The position numbers and the translations under genes were made by a program. Positions 1 to 11,488 of a stretch of 64,000 nucleotides of DNA are shown in pieces. Origin of the DNA: Globodera rostochiensis (taxonomy: Eukaryota > Nematoda > Chromadorea > Rhabditida > Heteroderidae); assembly GCA_018350325.1 (NCBI GenBank), contig JAEVLN010000023.1, forward strand, positions 869,001-933,000, written 5' to 3'. The number at the start of each line of letters is the position of its first letter. The stretch's first letter is position 1. Under the pieces are notes generated by a model that saw only the letters and a list, made by a program, of their open reading frames with translations, did not search any database and had not been told where the DNA came from.

Positions 1-923
1 GTGCCAAAGTAGTCCAAAAAGAGAGGTGTATTACTCCAATTGTAATAAGCATTACGCCAGAAAGGTTGCCAAAATAGCCACCGTGTGTGTTGAGGGGAAA
101 AGATAGTTGTGTTTTGCCAAAGTATGTCAAAAAGAGGAGGTGTTGTATAAATAAGCCAAATTGGAATCAGGCATTAAGCCAGAAGGTTGCCAAAAGTAGC
201 ATCCCTGTTGAGGGGAAAATGATAGTGTGTTGTGCAAAGTATGTCCAAAAAAGAGAGAGAGGTGTATAAATACCGCCAATTGGGAAAAAGGCATTACGCC
301 AAGAACCGTTGCAAAGAGCCACCTGTTGAGGGGAAATATATTGTTTTTGTGCCAAAGTATGTCCAAAAAAGAGAGGTGTATAATACGCCAATTGGAAAAA
401 ATAGCCAGAAATCCAAAAACAGGCTTAGGAAATAATGGCCAAAGTTTTCCAAAAAGAAGTGTTCAAAGATGAAAGGATTGAAAAAGCCAAAGAACGGTTA
501 CGCCAAAAGAAAGGTACCTGAAGTGCAAAAAGAGGGGTAAATACCAAAAAAGGTGAAAAAGTTCCAAAAAGCACGGAGGGGAAAAGATAGTGTGTGAATA
601 GAAAAGTGGTGCAAAATAGCCAAGAAAGGATTACGCCAAGTTGCAAAAGCACCCGGGGGGAAAATAGTGTTGAAAGTATGAAAGTGCCAAAGTAGTCCAA
701 AGAGGTTAAATAATTGAAAGCACAAAAGGGAAAAGCCAGGGAAATTAGGGTGCAAATAGGCAAAAGGTTATAAATACGCCAAGAAGTTAGAAAGTAAAAC
801 CTGTGAAAGATATTGTTTGGAAAGTATGTGGGGTGTTAAAAAAGCCAAGGGAAAGGTTAAAACCCCAAAAAACCCGGGGGGGGTTTAAAAAAAAAGGGGG
901 GGTGTTTTGGGTGCCAAAAAAAA
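1..923. repeat. Decayed ~117-bp tandem satellite, low-quality sequence
   Basis: The phrase GCCAAAGTATGTCCAAAAAAG recurs near 3, 115, 233 and 350, so the unit is about 117 bp (shown here in variant forms). From about 420 onward the units collapse into homopolymer runs of A, C and G and lose bases steadily. At 924 there is an N, after which clean genic sequence begins. The pattern fits a satellite array assembled badly next to a closed gap. No coding capacity is believed here; overlapping frames are open only because the repeat is. Confidence 0.75.
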
Positions 924-924
924 N

Positions 925-2847
925 AATTGCAATTTGGAATGCCGTAAATTTATAAAAATAATAAAACCAAATTAAAATTATTTAATTTGTTTTAATTCCT
1001 TTATAATAATTAGGCACTTCGCTGGGCGGACGAAAAATGCCGTCAAAATGGGGAAGAGCCTTCGGCTGCGAATAGACGCGAAATGCTCGGCCCGGCACTT
1101 TTCAAAATTCGTTTTCCCCTCATTTCACAAGAGGACTTTGAGAATATTGGTTTGAACATTTTGGGGACCTTTCATTTCTTTTGGGTTTAAAATACGGTTG
1201 ACGACCACCTGCGCTTTTGACAGTTCCGTCCGGAGTGTTGACGGATGCCGAGCTGGTCAGCATTTTACGGCACTATTTGCGTCCGGACCGCGCGCTGCCC
1301 GAGCCTTACCAGCTGCAATTTCCAACTAATGGGCGTGCCGAGACCAAATCGGACGGCGATGGTAGGCTTAAGAGGACGTGGGCATGTTTTGCAACTTTTG
1401 TGTGCCATTCTTTTTCTGAAAAAACAGATTTTATAAGCTTTCCAACATGTTGAAAAGCATAAATAACGTTTAAACTTTAAAGCGGTTAAGAAAAACACAA
1501 TTTTAAAAATTTCAACTAGATCAATGGGCATAAAAAGTGGCACTTTTGATTTGGCTATGAAAAAAGTCTTAAAAAGCGGTTGAAATTTATTTTTCTATAT
1601 GCAATACTCCTATATGAGTAGAGCACTTTGATAGGTAAAAACGGACCGTAGCTTTTCATACCGGCGAGATAAAAATTCTCGATCCGGTTAGGTCAAAATT
1701 CCCGATACCGATTTTCCGGTTTAAACCGGTTTGCATAGAGTAGGCTCCGGATAGCGGATTCTGCGTCCTGTGCAAAAACCCCGCTTGCGGATCCGTCACC
1801 TCCGTGCTTTTATGAAATAGTTATCAAAAAGGGCCACTTTTCATTCAATGACCGGCACAAAAGCAAAATGTTATTTAATATTTTGAAAAAACTAAAAGTT
1901 ATATTTCCTTAGGACTAACCCTTCAAAATCGATGGGATTCCGCTGCATGCCACCGGGACCTTACGCTCATTGAGCCCGATCGATTGATTGTCCAATTTAA
2001 TGGAAACAATGGGGGTAAAATTTATTCTGTTAAAGTGATTTATTAAAAAGAAAGAGTTCACAAAATTTTTGTACTTCTTTTCAGGGAGTCGCTCTGTCCT
2101 CGCTGAACATCCAATTCCAAAAAATCCTCCTGGAAGCTTCTACTACGAAGTGACCATCTTGGAGCAAGAATAGTAAGTTGAATAAATAAATAGTTGAACT
2201 TTGAAATGCTTTGGACGCATTTGCCTTTAAAAAAATGTATATTTAGCTTTGTTTCCATTGGACTTGCGACCAAACAAATGCCATTGGACAAATGGGTTGG
2301 ATGGAACGAAGGCACTTACGCATATGACGGATATGGCAATGTTTGGGGTCACGAAGTTGCGGGATGTGGCCACTACAATGGACGTCCGTACATCAAAGGA
2401 AAGCCCAAATTTGGCGTCCGTGACGTCGTCGGCTGCGGCGTGGATTTGGCAACTCGCCAAATCATTTACACAAAAAATGGACAGCGTTTGGGTGAGAAAG
2501 AAAGGAATAAAAATTAAAGGCGTTTAACGACTTTTGAATAGAAAAGAAATATTAAAAATTGTGCAAAATGTTTTATTAAATTTTATTTAAGTGCTAATAA
2601 TTTGGTAAACCACTTTTGGGTCGTTTCTTTAGTTTAAAGACCTAATTAATGGCCATTATTTTTGGATTTAATAAATCTTTTTAATTAATTTATTTCGTTT
2701 GTTTATTTTTTTACAGAAACTGCCGGTTTTTTTGTCGATTCTGCCGTCGATTTGTTTCCATGTGTTCCGTTATACAATCCTGGCACCAAAATTGAAGCGA
2801 ATTTTGGCCCGAATTTCAAATTCAACATTGCCGCCGATGGCATTTAG
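925..2847 (+). CDS. BACK-SPRY gene, 5' end lost at the gap (SPRYSEC-like domain)
   Basis: Seven exons read through in one frame: 925-943, 1014-1149, 1224-1361, 1913-2014, 2085-2172, 2247-2491 and 2717-2847 (TAG). All junctions are GT/AG and the phases close. The first exons give the BACK-like part ([16 protein letters not shown], then [10 protein letters not shown]) and the rest a SPRY domain with the family landmarks [44 protein letters not shown] and [10 protein letters not shown], ending KFNIAADGI. The same exon plan occurs at 13,262-16,230, where the BTB and signal-peptide exons are also present, so this copy probably lost its front at the sequence gap. SPRY domains bind partner proteins; in cyst nematodes secreted SPRY proteins are plant effectors. 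Whether this copy is expressed cannot be told. Confidence 0.82.
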
Positions 2848-2984
2848 AAAGTGAAAACCGAGGGGATTTATGGGAGTTTGCTGTGGAGGGTTTCGGTCGT
2901 TTATCATTGTTTTTTCTTTGTCGATCAAAACATTTTATCAATTCATTTTTTGTTTTCGAATTTGTCAATTTAAAAATATGCAAG
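2848..2984. other. 3' flank of the SPRY gene, nothing recognised
   Basis: AT-rich non-coding sequence between the SPRY stop and a tandem repeat. Confidence 0.5.
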
Positions 2985-3300
2985 TGTGCTAAAAAGAGAG
3001 AGTCAGGCGGCGAAAGTAATTTGGACATGAACGCACCCCATCTAAAAAATGTTTTAGTTTAATTTCTGAAAATTTTATTTTCTGAAAAAATAGTGTGCTA
3101 AAAAGAGAGAGTCAGACAACGAGAGTAATTTGGACATGAACGCACCCCATCTAAAAAATGTTTTAGTTTAATTTCTGAAAATTTTATTTTCTGAAAAAAT
3201 AGTGTGCTAAAAAGAGAGAGTCAGACGACGAGAGTAATTTGGACATCATCGCACCCCATCTAAAAATTGTTTTAGTTTAATTTCTGAAAATTTATTTTTT
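2985..3300. repeat. Three tandem copies of a ~109-bp unit
   Basis: Each copy begins GTGTGCTAAAAAGAGAGAGT (near 2,984, 3,091 and 3,200) and runs through GCACCCCATCTAAAAA to TTTCTGAAAATTTTAT. Copies differ at a few bases, and the third is slightly shortened. Confidence 0.85.
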
Positions 3301-3504
3301 GGGCAGGTGTCGGCGGTGCCGATAGGCGCCGCTGGAAATTTTTTTTGAAGATTTTAGCAATGTTTGTTAAGAAAATTGATTCAAAATTAACGAAATTCGG
3401 CTAACACTTCTTAAATTTTGTAACTTGTTGAATTCTCAAAATTTTAAAGTAATATGTAGATGGGTGATAAAAAATTGCGCTATTTTTTCTACAATTAATG
3501 ACTA

Positions 3505-4170
3505 GGGCCCGGATTTTCAAGTTTTAACATGTTTTTTGCGAATAGGGAATCATGAGAGAAGCCCAAAAATAGCATTCATTTTGAAATTTTACAATTAGAG
3601 CGACTTTTTAGTCAATATAAATCAATATTTTGGCTTTTTTGAGAATAAATCAATATTTCGCCATTTTTCCGTAATAAATCAATATATTGGGCATTTTTTG
3701 TGGGAAAAATGCAATTTTTAGGCATTTTCCAGCAAAATTTTTGTAGAAATTCAATGTTTCAGGCACTTTATCCAAAAATTTCTTAAGAAAAATGCAATAA
3801 AACGAAAAATGTAGCCTTAGAAATCAAAAAATTTTCAGACCAAAAATGCACCCCTAAAAAAATGACTTTTTCTTTGACAAAAAATCCACCCCCAAAGATC
3901 GAAATTTTCCCTAAAATTTTTTTATTTGATATTTTTTATAAAATGTTCCAAAACATGTGAAAATATTATATTTCCAATTAAAAGAGGAAATTAATAAAGA
4001 TTGACGAATTTTGAAGGTTTTACGCAAAATTTGACTGGATTTGGTTAGTTTTAGCCCATTTTTTAATCAATATTTTGGCACTTTTTGGGGTTTTGGTCAA
4101 TATTTTGGGGGTTTTTGTTCAATATTTATGTCAATATTTCGCGTTTTTTAGTCAATATAAATCCGGGCCC
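3505..4170. mobile_element. TIR element with TA target duplication (Tc1/mariner-type MITE)
   Basis: The left end reads GGGCCCGGATTT and the right end AAATCCGGGCCC, with TA on both outer sides (3,503-3,504 and 4,171-4,172). The 666-bp interior is AT-rich and carries tandem variants of AATAAATCAATATTTTGG and no transposase frame. The TA duplication suggests a Tc1/mariner-like mobiliser; that assignment is inference. The same GGGCCCGGATTT end appears alone at 21,047. Confidence 0.75.
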
Positions 4171-4254
4171 TATTTATGACACTAAAAAACTTATCATTCA
4201 GCTTTGAACAAAGTAATAAATACATGTTTTAAATAGTCTCCCAAAAGGAGGAAC

Positions 4255-4470
4255 GGAATAGTGGAATGGGAGGAGGGGGGGGGGAAAGAAAGAAATGAAA
4301 AGAAATGAACGTAACAAGAGAGAGGAAAGGAGGAAAAAGTAGGAACGGAAGAGATGAAAAAAAGAAGAAGGGACAAGAAGAAAGGAGGAACGGAAGGGAT
4401 GGAAAGAAAAGGAGGAAAAGAAGAGAGGAACAGAAGTAAAGAAAGGAGGGGAGGGTGAGGAAAGGAGAAC
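4255..4470. repeat. Purine-only tract with strong strand asymmetry
   Basis: For about 215 bases the plus strand is nearly all A and G, built from GGAGGAACGGAAG-like and GAAAGGAGG blocks. Open frames on the minus strand here (Phe/Leu/Ser/Pro) are a consequence of composition and are not called. Confidence 0.8.
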
Positions 4471-4632
4471 AATCTATTCTTTTCATAACATATCGTACCT
4501 TCTAGCAACCCGCTAGTTCCAACAATTGGCATAAGATTGCTAACAATGTATTCCAATAGTTTTAAAACAACAATTTTCCAACATTCAAAAATAATATGAA
4601 GTGTTTAAAATTCTTCTCCTCTCAACGTTCAG

Positions 4633-4726
4633 AATTCAATTTGCGCTGGCTGGAGGCATGGCGAGTCAAAAGTTCCACAATTTCGCCGTGTCCTTTTCTA
4701 ACAGCTGCGTCCAGTGCCGTAATTTC
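4633..4726 (-). pseudogene. Ankyrin-repeat fragment
   Basis: Translated on the minus strand this stretch gives TALDAAVRKGHGEIVELL, a near-consensus ankyrin helix-turn-helix (consensus TPLHxAAxxGHxEIVxLLL), followed by TRHAS and a short tail to a stop. Only one repeat is visible and flanking sequence is not coding. It is probably a remnant exon of an ankyrin gene. Confidence 0.6.
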
Positions 4727-5809
4727 TTAAAAAGACTATGTTGTGTTAAAAGTTTGTGCCGTCAATTATTCCCACAAATGCTGATGGCAATGTTTCGTTT
4801 TCCGTTAGTTTTTGGCGTTTTCGTTTCGTTTCGTCAGAGAAAATAATTTCCGCCACTTTCTGATTCCCACCCCCCACCCCCACCCAGGCATGAGCATGGA
4901 TACAAATTTTTATATCCGTGTCCGGATTATCCGTGGCTTTTGAATCCGTATCCGTTTGTATCCGTCTCATTTTTCGAAATTCATATCCGCTCCGCGGATA
5001 TCTGCAGAGAAAATTTTTTCCAATTTTTTAAACCAAAAATTACAAATTTTTTTTTCTCAGTACATATGTATTGTTGATCTTCCCTTTTGACATCATTGTC
5101 AGCAAGAGATTGAGATTGCGGGTACGGGTAGTGCCCTTTTCAAAAAATCTTTAATTTTTTTCTGGAAGAAGGGTCCGACGGTGTCGGCAGGCGTCGGCGC
5201 AAAAAATGTTGGGATTTTTGTGGACGTACAATTCTTTTATTTTTACTAAAAGTATAATTTAATGCAATTTGATTGAAAAATTATTAAAAAAATAAAATGA
5301 ATGGTGGACGCGGCAAGCGAATGAATGAATGGAAAATGAGCAGCTAAAAGCCCACCAGTAAAGCTGAATCACCCACCCATTCGCTGCGTTAAACAACCAT
5401 TTTTATTCTCAAATTTGTTGAGCTCATCGTTTGTTGACCACCGACACATAACTGCGGCCAACTCATCGCTGGACAATTTTTCAGTTTAGCAATATGAATT
5501 AAATATTCTGTTAAAAGTGACAAAAAAATATGATGCCAAGGCTATAATATGTAGAAGATGCCGCCGCATGTCTCCGGAAATGACAATTTTTAGGGGGTGC
5601 ATTTTTGGAAATTGAAAAAGTCAATCTTTAGGGGCCGGCGGGTCCCGGTAAGAATTTTTACAGGGTAAGGGATTTACACGTTTTCTGCCCATACTGTCCC
5701 AAAGTTCTATTCCTTTTGGAGTTAAAGCATTTGTCTTTTCATTCATTATTCACACGTTCTGCTTTTTAAAGACAAATCTTCTTCATGCTGCTGGTGATCA
5801 GCCATAACT
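4727..5809. other. Non-coding, repeat-derived sequence
   Basis: Contains pentamer-like TATCCG repeats near 4,905-4,985, a degraded copy of the dispersed GGCGGTG...CGCC hairpin near 5,170-5,200 and GAATGAATG repeats near 5,325. No gene is supported. Confidence 0.5.
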
Positions 5810-6207
5810 TAGTTGGTGGGTCCACAACATTAATGCCTCGCTATTATCTTTATGGGGACACGGTGAACACCGTTTCCCGGATGGAAAGCTCTTCAAGCCG
5901 TTCGTTTTTGTATTTAAATTTTCTGATTTTTCTTGTTGAATAATTCAACTAACAAAATACACATCTCCAAAGCGACCCACACTCTGTTGAGCGGCAATTT
6001 AGAACATAATGGAGAGCAGAGGCGAAGTGATCATTAAGGTGGGAGTGATTCAAAAGCATTAAACATTATGATCGTGATCTGAAAACATTGGCCGGTCATT
6101 CGCAGCGAAAGGGCGTCATGGAGACCTTTTGGCTGCTGGGCCATGCCGAAAACGTCGCACTGCCCGCGAATAACGCGCAGGACAGGCCAATCGGCGACCA
6201 AAGCTGA
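5810..6207 (+). pseudogene. Guanylate cyclase, C-terminal fragment
   Basis: Three blocks match the end of a class III nucleotide cyclase domain as found in nematode receptor guanylate cyclases. The first is MPRYYLYGDTVNTVSRMESS (5,834-5,893), where GDTVNTxSRME is the family signature. The second is KIHISKATHTLLSGNLE to GEVIIK (about 5,954-6,038). The third is RKGVMETFWLLGHAEN and a 20-residue tail to TGA (6,106-6,207). The second and third join at an ideal GT/AG intron (6,039-6,105) in phase 0. Between the first and second no AG acceptor is seen at the expected place, and everything upstream (most of the cyclase, kinase-like, membrane and receptor parts) is missing. I regard it as a truncated relic. 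Confidence 0.75.
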
Positions 6208-6366
6208 CCACGACGACGACGAGGAAAATGTACAGAAATTATAATCTTTAAAAAAAGGCCACTTAAAATTGCAAATTGGGGTACCACAAAAAAAGGACAT
6301 ATCGCAGCCCTAAATCCTTACATTTCAGGATTCGTTATTTAAAAATTTAAATATGTATTAAAGGGA

Positions 6367-7425
6367 ATGCATCAACTGAAGGACAACCTGATTGCAAAGA
6401 TGGAGAAGTATCAGAACAAACAGCAACATTCCATCGACGAGTTAACGGAAATGCAATTGAGAAATGGTTGGCGATTGGTGTCAGAAACTGTCGAATACTA
6501 ACAAATTTGCCGAATTAGAACAGCTGAATGCTTTGCAGAAAAAGATCGTCAAGATGGAGGAGTATCAGAAAGAACAGGAACAGAACATCGTTGGCTTGCA
6601 GAAGACTGTTGTCACGTTGAGAGAAATTGGTAATTTCGGTATAAATTTTGTTCAGATTCAAAAATTCCCCGTTAATATTTAAAAATAAAATTATAGTTTT
6701 TTCCATTGGGCTGACCCTTCAAAATCGACTGGGATTCCGCTGCATGTTACAAGGAAGTCAAGCTCACTGAGGACCAATTATTTGTCGGGTTTACCGGAAG
6801 GAAAGAGGGTAAAAATTATTCTGTTAAAGAGTTATTAAAAGGGTTATGAAGAGTTCACAAAATTTTTGAATTGACTTCTTTTTAGAGTCACGCTCTCAAT
6901 TCCAAGAAAAGATGATGGCATTTTCTACTACGAAGTGACCATCATTTAGGAGTCATAGTAAGTTTAAAAAATAATAGTTGAGATTCGAAATGCTTTAGAA
7001 ACATTTTCCTTTAAAAAATTATATTTAGCCATGTTTTCATTGGACTCGCGACCAAACAAATGCCATTGGGCGCATGGGTTAGAGGGTTCAACGGGACTTA
7101 CGCATACGGAAGCATTGGCAGATTTTGGGGTCACGCGGTCGAGGGATGTTCCCACACCCACCTCGACAATGGACGTCCGTACATCTTTAAAGGAATACAT
7201 TCATTTGAATTCGGCCCACCATCGGCTGCGGCGTCAATTTGGCAACTCGCTAAATCATTTACACAAAAAATGGAAGCGTTTGGGTGAGAAAGAAAAAGAA
7301 AATTATTTTGCATTTATATCTTTTTAATGATTTATTCGTTTTTTTTTTGTTACAGAAACTACCGGTCTGTTTGTCGATTCTGCCACTTGTCCGACTTTTA
7401 GAAACCATATCTTTCTTCATAATGC
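6367..7425 (+). pseudogene. Coiled-coil plus SPRY pseudogene (SPRYSEC/RanBPM-like)
   Basis: The front (6,367-6,640) encodes Lys/Gln/Glu-rich coiled coil with two similar halves (MEKYQNKQQHSIDEL and MEEYQKEQEQNIVGLQKTV), the usual leader of the cyst-nematode SPRY family. The SPRY domain follows in four exon-like blocks but is broken: a frameshift near 6,726 (NRL instead of NRWDS), an in-frame TAG near 6,948 after YYEVTII, an altered stretch after NGRPYI, and an early stop after LFVDSAT near 7,390. Exon order and intron sites resemble the gene at 925-2,847. Confidence 0.8.
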
Positions 7426-7884
7426 TTTCCGGCAAGAAGTTTTCAGATTCTTACTTCGCTCTATGAGCGGAATCGAATAGTATTTATACTCCTCGTTATA
7501 AATAAACTTTTCCCTACAAAAATTTCTAAAATTTCACTCTTTCCAAAGTCGTTTTGCAAAGATTTTTGAATAATTATTGCAAAAATTGCCATAATTTTTG
7601 GTTTTCAAATTTATGAAAATTAATCTGGCGTAAAAATTCTCATAACTTTTTTTCCATTTTTATCATCAAGTTTATTAGGATTGGCTTTAATCAAAGATTT
7701 GAATTTTTTTAAATTCACGAATTCATGTCAAGCAAAAAATAATAACTCGAAAAGACCTAAACTGGCTTCCGGCAAAAACCGCTTTACTCATTGGATTTCT
7801 ATTGACTCTAACTACGAATTTTGTGCAAAACAAAAGGGTACCCCCCCCCCCCCCCTATGTTTTTTTTCTCAAAAACATTTCGTT

Positions 7885-8095
7885 GGGAGGGGGGCATGCC
7901 CCACCCCCTGGGGGTACGGTCTGACTTCCCTCCTTTTCCATCCATTTGTCATTACTTTTCGCGGTGCAATCAAACACACATACTTTCTTCAGTGTTTACT
8001 CAATCTTATGTCCATGTCTGCCCCCACAGCTTGCCCCTAAACCCTGGGAGTGGGGGGAGGGGTCAGAAAGATTTGTGTGCGCATAAAAACAAAAT
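7885..8095. repeat. Dispersed repeat, copy 1 of 2
   Basis: Shares CTGGGGGTACGGTCTGACT, CATTACTTTTCGCGGTGCAA and CTTGCCCCTAAACCCTGGG with 8,930-9,140. Both copies are flanked by long C or G runs. Confidence 0.85.
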
Positions 8096-8929
8096 TCATT
8101 TGAGCCATTCTCATGTTATTGTTATGTCACATTCGCCGTTCAAGGATAATTTTTATTCAATTCAGTGACACAATAAAAAATATTAAATGTGAATTTCGGG
8201 ATAATTTTCCCATTCAATTTAGTCCGATTAGTATTAACCAGGGTTTAAAAAAACAATTCATTTAGAGCCGGTTAAATATAAATTACGGGAACGGCAATAT
8301 TTCCTATTCCGTTTTGGGGTCAATTGGGCGCTCCGACTGGGCGCCAACGACGTTTAAGGTGCCATAGTTTTGGAACCAAGCAAACTGAACAAATTTTGTA
8401 ATTTAAACCTCAAAAAAGTTATGGTCCAAAAGTGCAAAACCAGATTTTATTTGAATTTGATTCTAAAATGGGATCATTGCATCACCTCGTCGTTTTAATA
8501 AAAATAAGAATACACAGATTATTTTCATCAAAATGTTGTCATTATTTGCATCAAACGCTGCAAATTGGACGCCAATGCCTCCCTGTGGCTGCGGGTGCAA
8601 ATATTATCGTGCCGTTAAAATGGAATGGCATGCTCACCCAATGGGCGTCTTTATTACGGTAACTCCAAAAAGTATTTAAATAATTCAAAAAAAATTTACA
8701 GGACACGGAGGATACGGTGCACCACGCGGTTGCGGTTTTTTTTGTCTGTGGCAAGTGTGACAAAGAGAACCGGTGCACATACACAATTACTAGCGATGGT
8801 CAAGAAAGCCGGTACTTTTTAACTGGGGTAGCACGGGTCCGGCACTGGTACTGAAGTGTCCACCCTGGGGCTGAAATATTTATTCCGGAATTGTTTAACA
8901 ATCAGTTTGTTCTTTCTGAAACGCCTATG

Positions 8930-9140
8930 CCACCCCCCTGGGGGTACGGTCTGACTGCCCCCCCCCTTTTTCCATCCATTTGTCATTACTTTTCGCGGTG
9001 CAATCAATCACACATACTTTCTTCAGTGTTTACCCAATATTATGTCCATGTCTGCCCCCACAGCTTGCCCCTAAACCCTGGGGGTGGGGGGGTGGGGGGA
9101 GGGGTTAGAAAGATTTGTGTGCGCATAAAAACAAAATTCA
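8930..9140. repeat. Dispersed repeat, copy 2 of 2
   Basis: Direct copy of 7,885-8,095 about 1,045 bp downstream, in the same orientation, with a few substitutions and a longer G run. Confidence 0.85.
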
Positions 9141-9429
9141 ACAATTTGCTGTTGGTGCGTTGTCCAATTTCGCGTCGACAGCTCTCGACGAGACAAATCG
9201 ATCTAGATGTGTTGGGACACGACCCAGAGAGAGGACGAAAACAGAGCATTCGACCTTCGGCGGGTCAGAAGCGCAAAATTCTCTTGGGGGCTTAAATTTT
9301 TGGCAAAACACGAACACCCGAAAAAAGCAAACATTTATATTTAGAGAGATTTTTGAAAAATACCAACCAGATCAGGATTTGGAAATGGATAGAATCAGGA
9401 GATTTTTGATTTTTTTTTCAAAAAAGGCC

Positions 9430-9505
9430 AACAAAGGGGGCGCTGAATGAACGATTTTTGTACCATTCCCATTGCACGCTAAAATGCCTTAAGCGCCCCC
9501 TTTGT
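9430..9505. repeat. Short inverted repeat (hairpin)
   Basis: Arms CAACAAAGGGGGCGCT and AGCGCCCCCTTTGTTG flank a ~45-base loop. It may be a tiny MITE; no target duplication is obvious. Confidence 0.7.
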
Positions 9506-9650
9506 TGATTTGATCAAGCCAAGTATTTGAGGTTGCTTTATAAGCTTGATTTTAAGGTGCTACTATTTTTTTTGATGCAGCACAAATATTGTCAGATTCA
9601 TGATCAGCACCCTTTAAAAGCCCTATATGATGTTTTCAACGCCTTTTTGT

Positions 9651-10316
9651 CAGGGTATGGATCTCAAAATTTTTAAAAGCAGCATCAGAACGTGAAAAAA
9701 GCAGCATTGAGCACCAAAAAGCAGCAGAAAATTTGAGTAAACATAGCTTTATTCGTTATATTTGTTGTTGCCAACAATTGATTTGAGCAATTTCTTGTCA
9801 CAAATTAGCATTCTAGTGATTTTTCATGAATTTTTTGCGCGCGGTTTTTTAAAAAATTTTGAGAAAAGGGCGCGGGGTCGGCGGTGCCGATAGGCGCCGC
9901 CGAAAAATTTTTGGAATTTTGGACTCAATTTGTTAAGAGATTTGCACCAAAATTGGAAAGAATATGATGTTGTTTTTTCCAAAAAATCTAATCGACTTAG
10001 CATCATTTGACGACTCCCTTGAATTCAATTTCATATAAAGAATGAAATTTTCGTTTATTCATCTCTGAAACTTTTAAATAGCATCAAAATTCAATTTTTA
10101 CAGCATTTTTATTGAACATTTGTCGAAAAATCATTATGTTCACCTTTAAGTAACACTATGCCATATATTCAAATTTTGAAGATTTTTTTAAAATTTTTCA
10201 TTAATTTTCCAAAAAACCACAAGAAATTGACAAAAAGTCCACACAGCTCCTGAAAATCCACAAAAAGTAATTTCAAAAAAAGCAGCACTGCTAAAGCAGC
10301 AGATATCCATACCCTG
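9651..10316. mobile_element. hAT-like MITE with 8-bp target duplication
   Basis: The ends are CAGGGTATGGAT and ATCCATACCCTG, flanked by the exact duplication CTTTTTGT (9,643-9,650 and 10,317-10,324). An 8-bp duplication and CAGGG ends are typical of hAT elements. It is 666 bp, has no transposase, and carries the dispersed GCGGTGCCGATAGGCGCCGC hairpin internally at about 9,877. Confidence 0.85.
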
Positions 10317-11488
10317 CTTTTTGTTGACCTTTTTTAAAATATTGAGGTGTAGGCACAAAACCAAAAAGTATCAAAACAAGTTTTTAAGCCATTATTGTTA
10401 TTTTTACGCACTTTTTTCCGCTTTTTTGCTTATGAACCCGGTTTTATTACCTATTTTGGCACTTTTTCTCACCTATTTTAGGTACCTATTTCGAGCTTTT
10501 TCGAACCTAAAAGTAGCATCCCTACTAATCGACATCAAAGTAGACAAAAAGCAGCAAAAGCATCAGTTAACGATACCCTTGAATTCAATTTCATATAAGA
10601 AAGAAATTTCCATTTTTGTTGGGCATTTCGTTAATTATATAATTCAATTTTTACTTGCATTTTTGTTGAACAATTTAGTCGAAAAATCACAATAAATGTT
10701 ACATTTTTAAGTAACATTATGCCAAATATTTAAATTTATAAGAATTATTAAAAATTTTTCATTAATTTTTTTTTAAACCACAAAAAATGGTGTCTGGGGT
10801 TTTCGACACTGATTGATTTCGACACTGAAGGAATTCGACAAATTTGGGAACTTTGGAATTTATACCTTATTGAATCAGATCCGAATAAAAATACTACCAA
10901 TTGATTCCCCTCGTCGGGCTGAGTATGAATCAGCAAAAAAATCACTCTGAAAAATGTAACAAGTCACACATAGCATTTATTTACTAATTCCATTTGTGCT
11001 CTTGAAGTAAAGACAAAAATGCTATTGAATAACTTCTAATTATAAAATTTTAAAGCAAATTCCCATTTGGACGATGGGCGTATCTTTTGCCTTTTGGAGA
11101 CTAAAAAGCTCGCGATTTTAAGCCAAAATTATTTTACTTGGTTTGGCTTTATGTTTTGCATATAATTTATTCAAGGCAAGGCGGTGCCGGCATACGCCGC
11201 CTGAAGAAATTTTTGAAATTTTTTGTCAGTTTTTAAGGACAATAAGGGCAAAAAACCCGACCCTTACCACGTAAAATTCCCTAAGTACGGTAAGGGATAA
11301 AGAAATATTTTTTTTTAAATAAAAATTATTTAAATTGTTTTACTGAAGGAAACTAAAAGAGTGCCAAGAAATTGCTCCTTTTTCCAAATGGGCGACAGAG
11401 GACACCAATTAGGGGACGGAAGAACTGATCAACAACGACAAGCTTTTGAATTGCCCGAACTGCTCGCGCTCACGCCTGAAGCTTTCTG
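10317..11488. other. Non-coding, transposon-derived
   Basis: The stretch 10,575-10,790 resembles the right half of the MITE at 9,651-10,316, so it is another degraded copy. The left arm of the giant inverted repeat starts inside it at 10,638. A degraded hairpin copy lies at 11,179-11,203. No gene is seen. Confidence 0.5.

Larger units (their letters stand above)
7426..9650. other. Repeat-rich region with one unrecognised coding remnant
   Basis: Holds two copies of a ~215-bp repeat (listed separately) and a hairpin. At about 8,560-8,820 two short blocks separated by a GT/AG interval read CSCGCKYY-like and KCDKENRCTYTITSDGQ. Its Cys pairs hint at a small metal-binding fold, but I do not recognise the family and frames are broken. 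The rest shows nothing supportable. Confidence 0.4.

Noticed and set aside
4194..4556. Long Phe/Leu/Ser/Pro open frames on the minus strand
   Set aside because: They are the pyrimidine complement of the polypurine tract; composition alone keeps them open.
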